Shown here: piece after piece, positions 45,671 to 53,589 of the stretch | Layout of the letters: every line of letters begins with the position of its first letter | How positions within the stretch are numbered: the stretch's first letter is position 1 | Assembly: GCA_006383075.2 (NCBI GenBank) | Contig: SMNH02000008.1 | Span: 124,001 to 188,000, forward strand | Direction of reading: 5' to 3' | DNA length: 64,000 nucleotides | Source: Kordia sp. TARA_039_SRF | GTDB taxonomy: Bacteria; Bacteroidota; Bacteroidia; Flavobacteriales; Flavobacteriaceae | Program-made: the position numbers and the translations under genes | Notes under the pieces: generated by a model | Told to the model about the DNA's origin: nothing | Database searches by the model: none | What the model saw: only the letters and a program-made list of their open reading frames with translations

Positions 45671-45751
45671 TAAAAACATATCTCTTTATCCAACTTCAAT
45701 ATGTTTATAAGGAAACCTAAAGTAAGGATTCAATAATTTGGATAAAAGAAG

Positions 45752-45785
45752 AAAGCCTTGTTCCGCAAAAGAACAAGGCTTTTTT
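45752..45785 (+). terminator. Terminator after the decayed peptide gene
   Basis: 11-12 bp stem AAGCCTTGTTC / GAACAAGGCTT, loop CGCAAAA, then T-run. Confidence 0.85.
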
Positions 45786-45858
45786 ATGAAACAAAATATA
45801 CAGATAACACAAACACAATAGTAGCAACAAACTATTGTATTTAGTCCCTTTTTGTGAT

Positions 45859-46023
45859 TTAACTCGCTAAAACTGCGTTGCTAAATTGGTAATTTGGATC
45901 GTTACACATTCGCTGATAAATTTCACTATCTACCGTGACAGGAATGTCTAAATGTGGGAGTTTAATTTGATAACTTTCTCCTTTTTTGGTAAGTAATTGA
46001 ACTCTTAAAGGTTGTTTCTCCAT
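45859..46023 (-). CDS. 54-residue small hypothetical protein
   Basis: MEKQPLRVQLLTKKGESYQI starts a soluble, basic-to-acidic protein that contains DIPVTVDSEIYQRMCNDPNY and ends in NAVLAS. It is too short for most gene finders but has protein-like composition. It lies between two unrelated regions, with no operon partner. Not recognised; no function proposed. Confidence 0.5.
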   Translation of the reverse strand: MEKQPLRVQLLTKKGESYQIKLPHLDIPVTVDSEIYQRMCNDPNYQFSNAVLAS

Positions 46024-46326
46024 AATCTATAAAATTAAAAAGTTAAACCATCTAAAAACACAATCAGAAAGGCAAAATATATTCCAATTCTGTAGTTTAA
46101 AATTAAAAAAATATTTTGAAAAACACAATAGCTAAATTGCTGTCAAAATGACATAATTCGTTTGTACCATTGACTTTGCAGGAAAAAAGCAACATAAAAT
46201 TATGACAGTTTTTCAAGAAAAATTACAAAAATACAAACTAGAAAAAGCAAAAAATAGACTGGCATTTTATTTGTAAAATATGAACTGAAATTTTGATTAT
46301 TGTTTAACTGTTTAAATAGAAATCTC
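46024..46326. other. Gene-free stretch with one palindrome
   Basis: AT-rich DNA. The only structured piece is TGTCAAAATGACA (46141-46153), a perfect 5-3-5 palindrome of the TGNCA type seen before clpB. It is 173 bp before the gene at 46327. A -24/-12 pair is only weakly present after it (TACCATTGACTTTGC). Confidence 0.4.
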
Positions 46327-46749
46327 ATGAAATATCTAACAATGATGTGTGTTTTTTTGACGTTTCTCTCTGCGAAAACAGTCAATGCACAAACCAAAGA
46401 CAACCCAACACAACCTGACGAACGTGTAGAAGTGCACAAAGAATATGACGAATATGGCAATCTCATTCGTTTTGATTCTGTGTATTCGTATTCTAGCGGA
46501 AACCTAAAAGGACATTCTCTACAATTGGATTCTTTGATGAAAAACTTCTTTCCAAAGGAATTCTCCAATGCATTTCCAAAAATGTCTTTAGGATTTCAAG
46601 CAGATCCTTTCGGCATGCTGCAGCAACAAGCTACCGATTCTATTTGGAAACAACGCATGCAAGCACATCAACGTTTTATAGAAGAGTTCTTAAAACGCTC
46701 GCTGCCAAAACCAAAGAATGAAGCAGCAATCAAACGAGAAAAAATTTGA
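46327..46749 (+). CDS. Secreted hypothetical protein
   Basis: 140 residues from the ATG at 46327 (MKYLTMMCVFLTFLSAKTVN, signal peptide ending near AQT). The mature chain is acidic then basic (VEVHKEYDEYGNLIRFDSVY near 34) and ends in a Lys-rich helix (RFIEEFLKRSLPKPK). A TTG 27 bp upstream is less likely. No family is recognised; it looks periplasmic. Confidence 0.7.
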   Translation: MKYLTMMCVFLTFLSAKTVNAQTKDNPTQPDERVEVHKEYDEYGNLIRFDSVYSYSSGNLKGHSLQLDSLMKNFFPKEFSNAFPKMSLGFQADPFGMLQQQATDSIWKQRMQAHQRFIEEFLKRSLPKPKNEAAIKREKI

Positions 46750-46756
46750 TACTAAT

Positions 46757-46916
46757 AAAGCTGTCTAAAAAGTTTTTGTATTTGTCATTCTGAGCTTGAT
46801 ACTGAAATAAATTCAGTACAGGCTTCAGAATCTCATCAGATTGATTTTCAACTGTTATGAGAAACCAAATCAAGTTTGGTTTGACGTAATTATGTACTTT
46901 TCAGACAGCTTTTTTT
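46757..46916 (+). terminator. Terminator arms with a repeat element in the loop
   Basis: AAAGCTGTCT (46757-46766) pairs with AGACAGCTTT (46903-46912), followed by T-run. The 136-bp loop holds TGTCATTCTGAGCTTG and CTGAAATAAATTCAG, typical of extragenic repeats, so a repeat may have been inserted in a normal terminator. The rest of the gap to 47142 shows no feature. Confidence 0.5.
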
Positions 46917-47142
46917 ATAAGTTTTAACTTCGATGTATGGTGAACTGCTATTGAGTTAGGCTAAAACCTTATTGACGCTTACAACAAGTAGCAACCAAAA
47001 ACCATTTCTAAAAATGATGTTAAATTCCGTCTTTGCTTTTTTCTATGCAATAAAGTCAGTACTTTTAAAATTACAATGAAAAAGCAGTGAGCATGGCATC
47101 TTTTTTGTCCTGCAAACACTATCAATGTTAGTGAAATACCCT

Positions 47143-50055
47143 ATGAATAAATTCAGCATCATCCTTATCATCATACTTTCTCTTTTTATAACTGGCGCGA
47201 AACAACCACATTTTGCCAACAAAGTTGCTTTTGAAGCACAAGAAAAATGGGTTGATAGCTTGTACACCAACATGACGCAAAAAGAGCGTTTTGCGCAATT
47301 ACTTACGATAACGGCGTATTCTGATAAAGATTTAGCGCATGATAATAGAGTAAAACTGCAAATCATGAAGCAGCATGTGGGCGGAATTCACTTCATGGGC
47401 GGAAATCCAACGCATCAAGTGGAATTGACCAATCAGTTTCAAAAACTTTCAAAAGTTCCGCTTCTGATTTCCATGAACGCTGAACAAGATTTTGGCAAAA
47501 AACTAGATTCTACACACACATTTCCCTACAATTTAATGTTAGGCGCCATAAAAAACGATACCATCATTGAAAACATCGGAAAGCACATTGGGCAACATAG
47601 CAAGCAATTAGGAGTACATGTTGTATTTGCTCCGCAATCTGTAGTGCAAACAGCAGACAATCGCATATTTGTAGGAAATCAATCCTATGGAGAAGCTATC
47701 GAAAATGTGACCAAAAAAGTAGCTGCATTTACCAATGGAATTCAAAGCACAGGAACGATGGCAGTTGCGACAAACTTTCCAAGTTTCCCGAATATAGCAA
47801 CAAACACAGAAAGCATACCCGAATTGACACTTTCTGTAGAAGCACTGGACAGCATTCAGTTTCCTGTGTATAAAGAACTCATCAAACAAAAAATTAGCGG
47901 CGTGCAAACAACGCACATTCTAGTGCCAAATATGACCTCTGTATCAAGTTCACCAGCTTCGTTTTCGCACAATGTTGTCACCAAAAAACTAAAACACGAA
48001 CTCGGTTTTCAAGGATTGACATTTTCTCCATTGTTAAACGATGAACGTTTGCTACAAGACAAAGAAATCAGCGAAGTAGCATTGGCAGCTTTTTTAGCAG
48101 GAAATGATGTATTGCTGTTGCCAGGAGATGTGCAGCCAGTCATATCAAAATTTGAAGAAGCCTACAACGAAGGCATGATCAAAGAAGCGGACGTTTCTCG
48201 TGCAGTAAAAAACATACTACGCGCCAAATACAAGGCTGGTTTGCAAACGTTTGAACCGTTATCGGAAGTGGCTGTTGCAGAAAAGCTTTCAAGCGGGAAA
48301 GACAAAGCAGTGCATTACAAAGCGGTAAAACATGCCATAACGGCGCTAAAAGTTGACAATTCCATATTGCCCATTCGAAACTTGGCGCAACAAAAAATCG
48401 CGTATATAAAAATGGGAGATGCAAGCGAAGTAGCTTTTGTAAATACCCTACTAAAATATGCCGCAATTGATGTTATTGAAGAACAGAATCTCGCAGACCT
48501 TACGGAAAAACTGAAAAATTACACAACCGTCATTGTCGGATTGCACAAATCGGATGCAAGTCCTACGGCAGCGTATAATTTTACAGAGAGAGAAATCGTT
48601 TGGTTGCAAGAACTTTCACGAGAAAGCAAAGTGATTCTAGCCGTGTTTGCAAGTCCGCACAGTTTATCCAACATAAAAAGTTTTACCAATATTGATAACA
48701 TTTTAGTCTCGTATCAAAACAGTGAATTTTCGCAAGAAGTCACTGCACAAATCATTTTTGGAGCTGTCAAAGCACAAGGAAAATTGCCTATAGCAATTAA
48801 AGACGAATTCCCAATCGGTTCAGGTGTCGAGACACAAACCTTAGCACGTTTAGGATACGATTTTCCAGAAGCAGTTGGACTCAATTCTAAGAAGTTATCT
48901 AAAATCGATTCGCTGGCGGCTTTGGTAGTTTCGGAAGAAATGGCGCCAGGCGTACAATTACTCATCGCCCGAAAGGGAAAAATCATCTACAATAAAAACT
49001 TCGGATATCATACGTACGAGAAAAAACACAAAGTCACTGATTACGATTTATACGACGTGGCTTCCATGACTAAAATTTTAGCGACATTACCGTTAGTAAT
49101 GAAGTTGGAAGAAAGCAAAAAAATGTCGCTAACGTCCAAATTGGAAGACTTATTACCAATGTTTAAGGAAACCAACAAAGACACGCTCAAAGTTGTGGAA
49201 ATCTTATCCCATTATGCACGTTTAAAACCTTGGATCCCTTTCTATATCAATACTTTGGATAGTGTTACAAAAAAACCAGACAGAAGATGGTATCGACGTA
49301 AAAAAACAAAGAAATTCAATATAAAAGTTGCCGACAAGTTGTACATGAAAGCGGAATACAAAGACTCCATGATGCAGCGAATAATAGACAGTGACTTACT
49401 AAAAAGACATCGCTATCGTTACAGCGACTTACCATTTTACATTCTAAAAGAATATGTAGAAACTATGTATAATTCTGATTTAAATGCAGTTACACAGCAA
49501 TATTTCTACAAATCCTTAGGTGCGCACAGAACGACGTACAATCCGTTGGAAAAATTTTCAAAAGATATGATAGTTCCTTCTGAAAAAGACGACTATTACC
49601 GAAATCAGGTAGTGCAAGGGTATGTGCATGACATGGGCGCGGCGATGCAAGGCGGCATTGGCGGACATGCGGGATTGTTTAGTACCGCAAATGATGTGGC
49701 AAAAATGATGCAAATGTATCTGCAAAATGGCGTATACGGCGATGTAAAATACTTGGATGCAGCAACGATTGCTAAGTTTAACAATTGTTACTATTGCGAC
49801 AAAGACAACCGTCGTGGCGTAGGATTTGACAAGCCGCAATTAGGCGATGTTGGTCCAACCTGTGGCTGTGTGTCGATGAAAAGTTTTGGACATTCTGGAT
49901 TTACAGGAACGTACACGTGGGCAGACCCAGAAGAAGAAATAGTTTATGTATTTTTGTCGAACAGAACCTTTCCGACCATGTCGAATCGAAAACTGATTAA
50001 AACCAATATACGAACCGAAATTCAACAGCTTATTTACGAAGCCATTGAAAAGTAA
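47143..50055 (+). CDS. GH3 N-terminal domain fused to beta-lactamase-like serine hydrolase
   Basis: 970 residues from the ATG at 47143 (MNKFSIILIIILSLFITGAK, signal peptide). Residues 35-370 are a NagZ-like GH3 domain, but the His-loop KHFPGHGDT is TNFPSFPNI near 208 and the nucleophile SD is SP (LTFSPLLN near 291). Residues 585-960 are a class C/DD-peptidase-like hydrolase with SMTK near 641, YSD near 765 and HSG near 913, all in place. It is likely a periplasmic cell-wall enzyme with only the serine hydrolase active. It precedes bshA by 11 bp. Confidence 0.85.
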   Translation: MNKFSIILIIILSLFITGAKQPHFANKVAFEAQEKWVDSLYTNMTQKERFAQLLTITAYSDKDLAHDNRVKLQIMKQHVGGIHFMGGNPTHQVELTNQFQKLSKVPLLISMNAEQDFGKKLDSTHTFPYNLMLGAIKNDTIIENIGKHIGQHSKQLGVHVVFAPQSVVQTADNRIFVGNQSYGEAIENVTKKVAAFTNGIQSTGTMAVATNFPSFPNIATNTESIPELTLSVEALDSIQFPVYKELIKQKISGVQTTHILVPNMTSVSSSPASFSHNVVTKKLKHELGFQGLTFSPLLNDERLLQDKEISEVALAAFLAGNDVLLLPGDVQPVISKFEEAYNEGMIKEADVSRAVKNILRAKYKAGLQTFEPLSEVAVAEKLSSGKDKAVHYKAVKHAITALKVDNSILPIRNLAQQKIAYIKMGDASEVAFVNTLLKYAAIDVIEEQNLADLTEKLKNYTTVIVGLHKSDASPTAAYNFTEREIVWLQELSRESKVILAVFASPHSLSNIKSFTNIDNILVSYQNSEFSQEVTAQIIFGAVKAQGKLPIAIKDEFPIGSGVETQTLARLGYDFPEAVGLNSKKLSKIDSLAALVVSEEMAPGVQLLIARKGKIIYNKNFGYHTYEKKHKVTDYDLYDVASMTKILATLPLVMKLEESKKMSLTSKLEDLLPMFKETNKDTLKVVEILSHYARLKPWIPFYINTLDSVTKKPDRRWYRRKKTKKFNIKVADKLYMKAEYKDSMMQRIIDSDLLKRHRYRYSDLPFYILKEYVETMYNSDLNAVTQQYFYKSLGAHRTTYNPLEKFSKDMIVPSEKDDYYRNQVVQGYVHDMGAAMQGGIGGHAGLFSTANDVAKMMQMYLQNGVYGDVKYLDAATIAKFNNCYYCDKDNRRGVGFDKPQLGDVGPTCGCVSMKSFGHSGFTGTYTWADPEEEIVYVFLSNRTFPTMSNRKLIKTNIRTEIQQLIYEAIEK

Positions 50056-50066
50056 ACCAACTAGAT

Positions 50067-51194
50067 TTGAAAATAGCAATTGTATGTTATCCAACCTTTG
50101 GCGGAAGTGGCGTTGTAGCGACTGAGCTCGGAATTGCCTTGGCAAATAGAGGACACGAAATACATTTTATCACCTACAAACAGCCCGTACGTTTGGCGTT
50201 ATTGGGCGAAAATATTCACTTTCACGAAGTATTTGTGCCAGAATATCCATTGTTTCATTACCAACCGTATGAGCTTGCTTTGTCGAGTAAATTGGTGGAT
50301 ATGGTCAAACTTCACAAAATAGATTTATTACACGTGCACTATGCAATTCCGCATGCATACGCAGGTTATATGGCGAAAAAAATGTTGGCGGAAGAAGGCA
50401 TTTCCATTCCGATGGTGACTACGTTGCACGGAACCGATATCACCTTAGTGGGAAGTCATCCATTCTACAAACCTGCGGTAACGTTTAGTATCAACCAATC
50501 GGATGTCGTAACGTCTGTTTCCGAAAGTTTAAAGCAAGATACGTTACGTTTATTCAATATAAAAGGTGAAATTGATGTCATTCCAAACTTTATAGATGCT
50601 TCTAAATACGATCACGATTTTACCGATTGTCAACGTACAATGATGGCAACACAGGATGAAAGAATCATTACGCACATTAGTAACTTCCGCAAAGTAAAGC
50701 GCATTGATGATGTGGTGAAGATTTTTTACGAAATTCAAAAAGAAATTCCTGCCAAACTCATGATGGTTGGGGAAGGTCCAGAAAAAGAACATGCAGAATT
50801 GTTGTGTGAAGAACTCGGCATCGCGAATAAAGCAATCTTTTTTGGAAATAGTAACGAAATAGATAAAATTCTCTGTTTCTCCGATTTATTCTTATTGCCA
50901 TCAGAAACCGAAAGTTTTGGATTGGCAGCGTTGGAAGCTATGATTTCGTCAGTTCCTGTGATATCAAGTAACACAGGTGGAATTCCTGAAGTAAATGTAC
51001 ATGGTGTTTCTGGATATTTGAGTGATGTTGGAGATATAAAAGACATGTCGCAAAACGCACTAAAAATCCTAAAAGACAAAAAAGAACTCAAAAAATTTAA
51101 AGTTGCAGCGAAAAAGGAAGCGTTGAAATTTGACATTAACAAAATTGTGCCTGTGTATGAGTTTATCTATCAAAAGGCGTTTGAGATGGCGTAG
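50067..51194 (+). CDS. bshA: N-acetyl-alpha-D-glucosaminyl L-malate synthase BshA
   Basis: 375 residues from a TTG start (MKIAIVCYPTFGGSGVVATE). GT4 glycosyltransferase with the BshA-type N-terminus (YPTFGGSGVVATELG), LHVHYAIPHAYAGYMAKK near 94, TLHGTDITLVG near 123 and the UDP-binding loop PSETESFGLAALEAM near 280. It makes GlcNAc-malate, the first step of bacillithiol synthesis. YtxJ in this window fits bacillithiol use. It is 11 bp after the GH3 fusion gene, so probably co-transcribed. Confidence 0.95.
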   Translation: MKIAIVCYPTFGGSGVVATELGIALANRGHEIHFITYKQPVRLALLGENIHFHEVFVPEYPLFHYQPYELALSSKLVDMVKLHKIDLLHVHYAIPHAYAGYMAKKMLAEEGISIPMVTTLHGTDITLVGSHPFYKPAVTFSINQSDVVTSVSESLKQDTLRLFNIKGEIDVIPNFIDASKYDHDFTDCQRTMMATQDERIITHISNFRKVKRIDDVVKIFYEIQKEIPAKLMMVGEGPEKEHAELLCEELGIANKAIFFGNSNEIDKILCFSDLFLLPSETESFGLAALEAMISSVPVISSNTGGIPEVNVHGVSGYLSDVGDIKDMSQNALKILKDKKELKKFKVAAKKEALKFDINKIVPVYEFIYQKAFEMA

Positions 51195-51332
51195 TTTTAG
51201 ATTCGCTTTGCTGTTAGAATCTAGACCGCTTTGCTTTTGGACTCGCTGCGCTCATAGAAGTTAGACTTTCTTTATGATTTTTTGTTTTTTGATGTTACTT
51301 GCAAATACAAACTGAATAGTTACATTTAAAAT

Positions 51333-51776
51333 ATGAACAATCGAAAGGTATATTTTTTTAGTAGTTTACTCATTACCATAATCGTTATATTCCTTTTAAG
51401 CACAGGTTCTTCTGTGTTAACAATTGCTTTAGATAGTAACAACGCTATTCCATTAGGTACTTTTATCACTTGGATAGGGTTGATTTCGTTGCCTTTTACC
51501 ATATTTTTTGGTATTAAAGAAATGCGAAAACCTTCTAGGAAACTAAACAAACTACTTTCTAAAATTCTAAAAATCACCATCATTTTGGCAATTCTTTGGG
51601 TTCCGATAGCGTATCTATTAGCAGGAAACATGTCGTTTACATTTACCGAAAAAGCAACATTCCAAGGCGGACAAGAAGCGATGAAGTGGTTTTGGCGATT
51701 TACCTACGGAATCGCGATTGGAGCTTTGGCAACGCTGTTTGTGTATTGGATTTCGTTGTTGTTTAAGAACCAATAA
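51333..51776 (+). CDS. Hypothetical four-helix membrane protein
   Basis: 147 residues with about four predicted helices (YFFSSLLITIIVIFLL, LGTFITWIGLISLPFTIFFG, ILKITIILAILWVPIAYLLA, YGIAIGALATLFVYWISLLF). A basic loop (KEMRKPSRKLNKLLSK) lies inside. No family recognised. It stands alone between bshA and a repeat-rich gap. Confidence 0.65.
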   Translation: MNNRKVYFFSSLLITIIVIFLLSTGSSVLTIALDSNNAIPLGTFITWIGLISLPFTIFFGIKEMRKPSRKLNKLLSKILKITIILAILWVPIAYLLAGNMSFTFTEKATFQGGQEAMKWFWRFTYGIAIGALATLFVYWISLLFKNQ

Positions 51777-51842
51777 CAAAGTTATTTCTCAAGGAACATA
51801 TACTTCACTAAATATTTAGAACTGCTGTGAGGCTTTAAGTTA

Positions 51843-51916
51843 GTTGTCAGTTGTCAGTTGTCAGTTGTCAGTTGCCGGTTGGTCGCTTTGCTCTTGACTC
51901 TTGACTCTTGACTCTT
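51843..51916. repeat. Heptamer repeats: GTTGTCA and TTGACTC arrays
   Basis: Four copies of GTTGTCA (51843-51870), then a spacer GTTGCCGGTTGGTCGCTTTG, then three copies of TTGACTC with a decayed fourth (51894 on). The same words recur at 59000-59620. The gap 51777-52184 has no gene. Confidence 0.9.
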
Positions 51917-52184
51917 GAATCTTAGCTCTTGGCTCGGTTGTCGGTTATTTTATTTAATTCAACAATCTAAAATCGTTAATCTACAATCGTAAATTTTTTG
52001 TTGTCAGTTTACTATTAGTTTCAATTCAACATTCAACATTCAAAAAAAGCCATTCCACGTATTTACCCCTACACAACAAACAATTCCTACAATTTTTCAA
52101 AGACACGTACTTTCTACCTTAAAAAAGAAGGTGTTTCGTAAGACATTTGTAATGTAATCATCAACAAGATTTGATTTTGTAGCT

Positions 52185-52247
52185 ACAATCAATTTTACAT
52201 GTAAGGCGCCATCCGAAAAGCCTTTATTAAATAGAGTAGGAACTTAA
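52185..52247 (+). promoter_or_regulatory. Conserved leader block upstream of the 52260 gene
   Basis: Starts ACAATCAATTTTACATGTAA, includes the hairpin AAGGC / GCCTT around CATCCGAAAA, then ATAGAGTAGGAACTT. It is nearly repeated at 52663-52723 upstream of the next gene. Confidence 0.6.
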
Positions 52248-52259
52248 AACATAGAAATT

Positions 52260-52646
52260 ATGGCAGCAATAGGAATCACCATAAACAAACAAGGATTAAC
52301 TACCATTGACCTAGATGTATTTGAATGGACCAAATTGTATGTAAATGACCAACCTGTTACAGGAACAAAATTTACTCAAAAAACACCAGGAACGTTAACC
52401 TTTAAAGCGTATGCAACAGGAGAATTAGTACCTGTAAATCCGCCAGTCATTTTGGAAGTAAAAAATGAAGACAATAGTAACCCATCAACAGGTATTCTCA
52501 ACTTCAGTGCAATTTCACTAACAGACGGTTCTACCTTATGTACAGGGTTAATTACCACCGAAAAAGGATACACAAAAAACGCTCAGAAAGGACCATTAGC
52601 ATTTAATCAAGGTAGAATGACGGGAGTATTCACCTATGAATCGTAA
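52260..52646 (+). CDS. Hypothetical protein with duplicated leader
   Basis: 128 residues, beta-rich, no signal (MAAIGITINKQGLTTIDLDV). It contains WTKLYVNDQPVTGTKF near 23 and repeated Thr/Gly. No family is recognised. The upstream leader block is duplicated before the neighbouring gene, which suggests shared control. It may be a cytoplasmic beta-sandwich. Confidence 0.7.
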   Translation: MAAIGITINKQGLTTIDLDVFEWTKLYVNDQPVTGTKFTQKTPGTLTFKAYATGELVPVNPPVILEVKNEDNSNPSTGILNFSAISLTDGSTLCTGLITTEKGYTKNAQKGPLAFNQGRMTGVFTYES

Positions 52647-52662
52647 ATGTGCGTTTCAGATA

Positions 52663-52723
52663 ACAATCAATTTCATAAGTAAGGCGTCATCCGAAAAGCC
52701 TTTTTCAATAGAGTAGGAACTTT
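52663..52723 (+). promoter_or_regulatory. Second copy of the leader block, upstream of the 52737 gene
   Basis: Starts ACAATCAATTTCATAAGTAA, contains AAGGC / GCCTT hairpin and ATAGAGTAGGAACTTT. The hairpin is followed by TTTTT here, so it could act as a terminator or attenuator. Confidence 0.6.
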
Positions 52724-52736
52724 AAAATTTAATATC

Positions 52737-53111
52737 ATGTCAACAATCATTATTCAAGGTATCATGGGAAGTACCGTAAACTTAAATTCCCCAATTGTGA
52801 AATTCAACTTAACTGCTGACGAAGAAACACATCAAGTGCACGGAAGCGTAGAAGTAACCTTAGGAAATCCAGAAGACAAGCCATACAGAGGCAATGTAAC
52901 AGGAACCTTATATCCAACAGGATTTAAGCAATTCGATAAAGTAGTTGCAATTCACGGAGCGCTTCCATCGCACAATCCATTAACACCACTAAACTTTCCT
53001 TTTAATGCAAACATGGGCTTAGAAGCGAACGGTGAAGGCATTGGAGGAATAAACTTCAAAGGACAACACGATGAAGAATTACCAATTACCTATAAAATCA
53101 TGGAATTATAA
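52737..53111 (+). CDS. Hypothetical small protein, perhaps DUF1842-like
   Basis: 124 residues, no signal (MSTIIIQGIMGSTVNLNSPI). It has HQVHGSVEVTLGNPEDKPYR near 32 and VTGTLYPTGFKQFD near 54, a beta-strand pattern. By memory it resembles DUF1842, but this could not be checked. It pairs with the 52260 gene through a shared leader block, and a hairpin at 53133-53177 could end its transcript. Confidence 0.7.
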   Translation: MSTIIIQGIMGSTVNLNSPIVKFNLTADEETHQVHGSVEVTLGNPEDKPYRGNVTGTLYPTGFKQFDKVVAIHGALPSHNPLTPLNFPFNANMGLEANGEGIGGINFKGQHDEELPITYKIMEL

Positions 53112-53132
53112 GATGCTACATCACAATCAATA

Positions 53133-53177
53133 AAAAACCAATATCATGAGCAATATAACGCAGTGGTATTGGTTTTT
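53133..53177. terminator. Terminator-like hairpin after the 52737 gene
   Basis: Stem AAAAACCAATA / TATTGGTTTTT with a 23-nt loop; symmetrical A/T tracts mean it may serve both strands. Confidence 0.5.
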
Positions 53178-53191
53178 GTCTTTATAAAAGG

Positions 53192-53443
53192 TTACCTTTT
53201 AAACAAACCTGCCACAAAAAGTACCACAACAGCACCAACGGCTCCTTGTAAAATATCTCTCAGCATGTGATGCATTCCAGAAAACCAATTGATATCAAAT
53301 TCTTTAAACAACCAGCCAGCAACTACGCCGCCAATAATTCCAAGAATAATATTCAATAGCAAGCCAAATCCGCCGCCTCGCATCAGGCTTCCTGCCAACC
53401 ATCCAGCTAAAGCGCCAACTAATAAAGCATATAATAAACTCAT
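53192..53443 (-). CDS. GlsB/YeaQ/YmgE family stress membrane protein
   Basis: 83 residues from the ATG at 53443 (MSLLYALLVGALAGWLAGSL). The frame extends upstream to 53500 but that part is not family-like. It has three helices with the Gly-rich family motif MRGGGFGLLLNIILGIIGGVVAGWLF near 20. Members (transglycosylase-associated proteins) are induced by stress; biochemical role unknown. Confidence 0.88.
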   Translation of the reverse strand: MSLLYALLVGALAGWLAGSLMRGGGFGLLLNIILGIIGGVVAGWLFKEFDINWFSGMHHMLRDILQGAVGAVVVLFVAGLFKR

Positions 53444-53589
53444 AATATAGGTGTATTTTAGTGTTTTTTTAAAGGTATAGAAATATTTAAGAGGAAGCAA
53501 TGTTTTCTAAATTCTTAAACTTGTGAACACTTTTTTTTTGTAAGATTTTATTTCTAAATTAGAAACTCTTACAAAAACTTTTATTTAGC

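Noticed and set aside
46141-46179. Sigma-54 promoter for the gene at 46327
   Set aside because: The -24 GG is replaced by AC (TACCATTGACTTTGC) and the gene is 148 bp away; only the palindrome was kept.
53146-53187. 13-codon open frame MSNITQWYWFLSL
   Set aside because: It lies inside a terminator-like hairpin and is too short to support.
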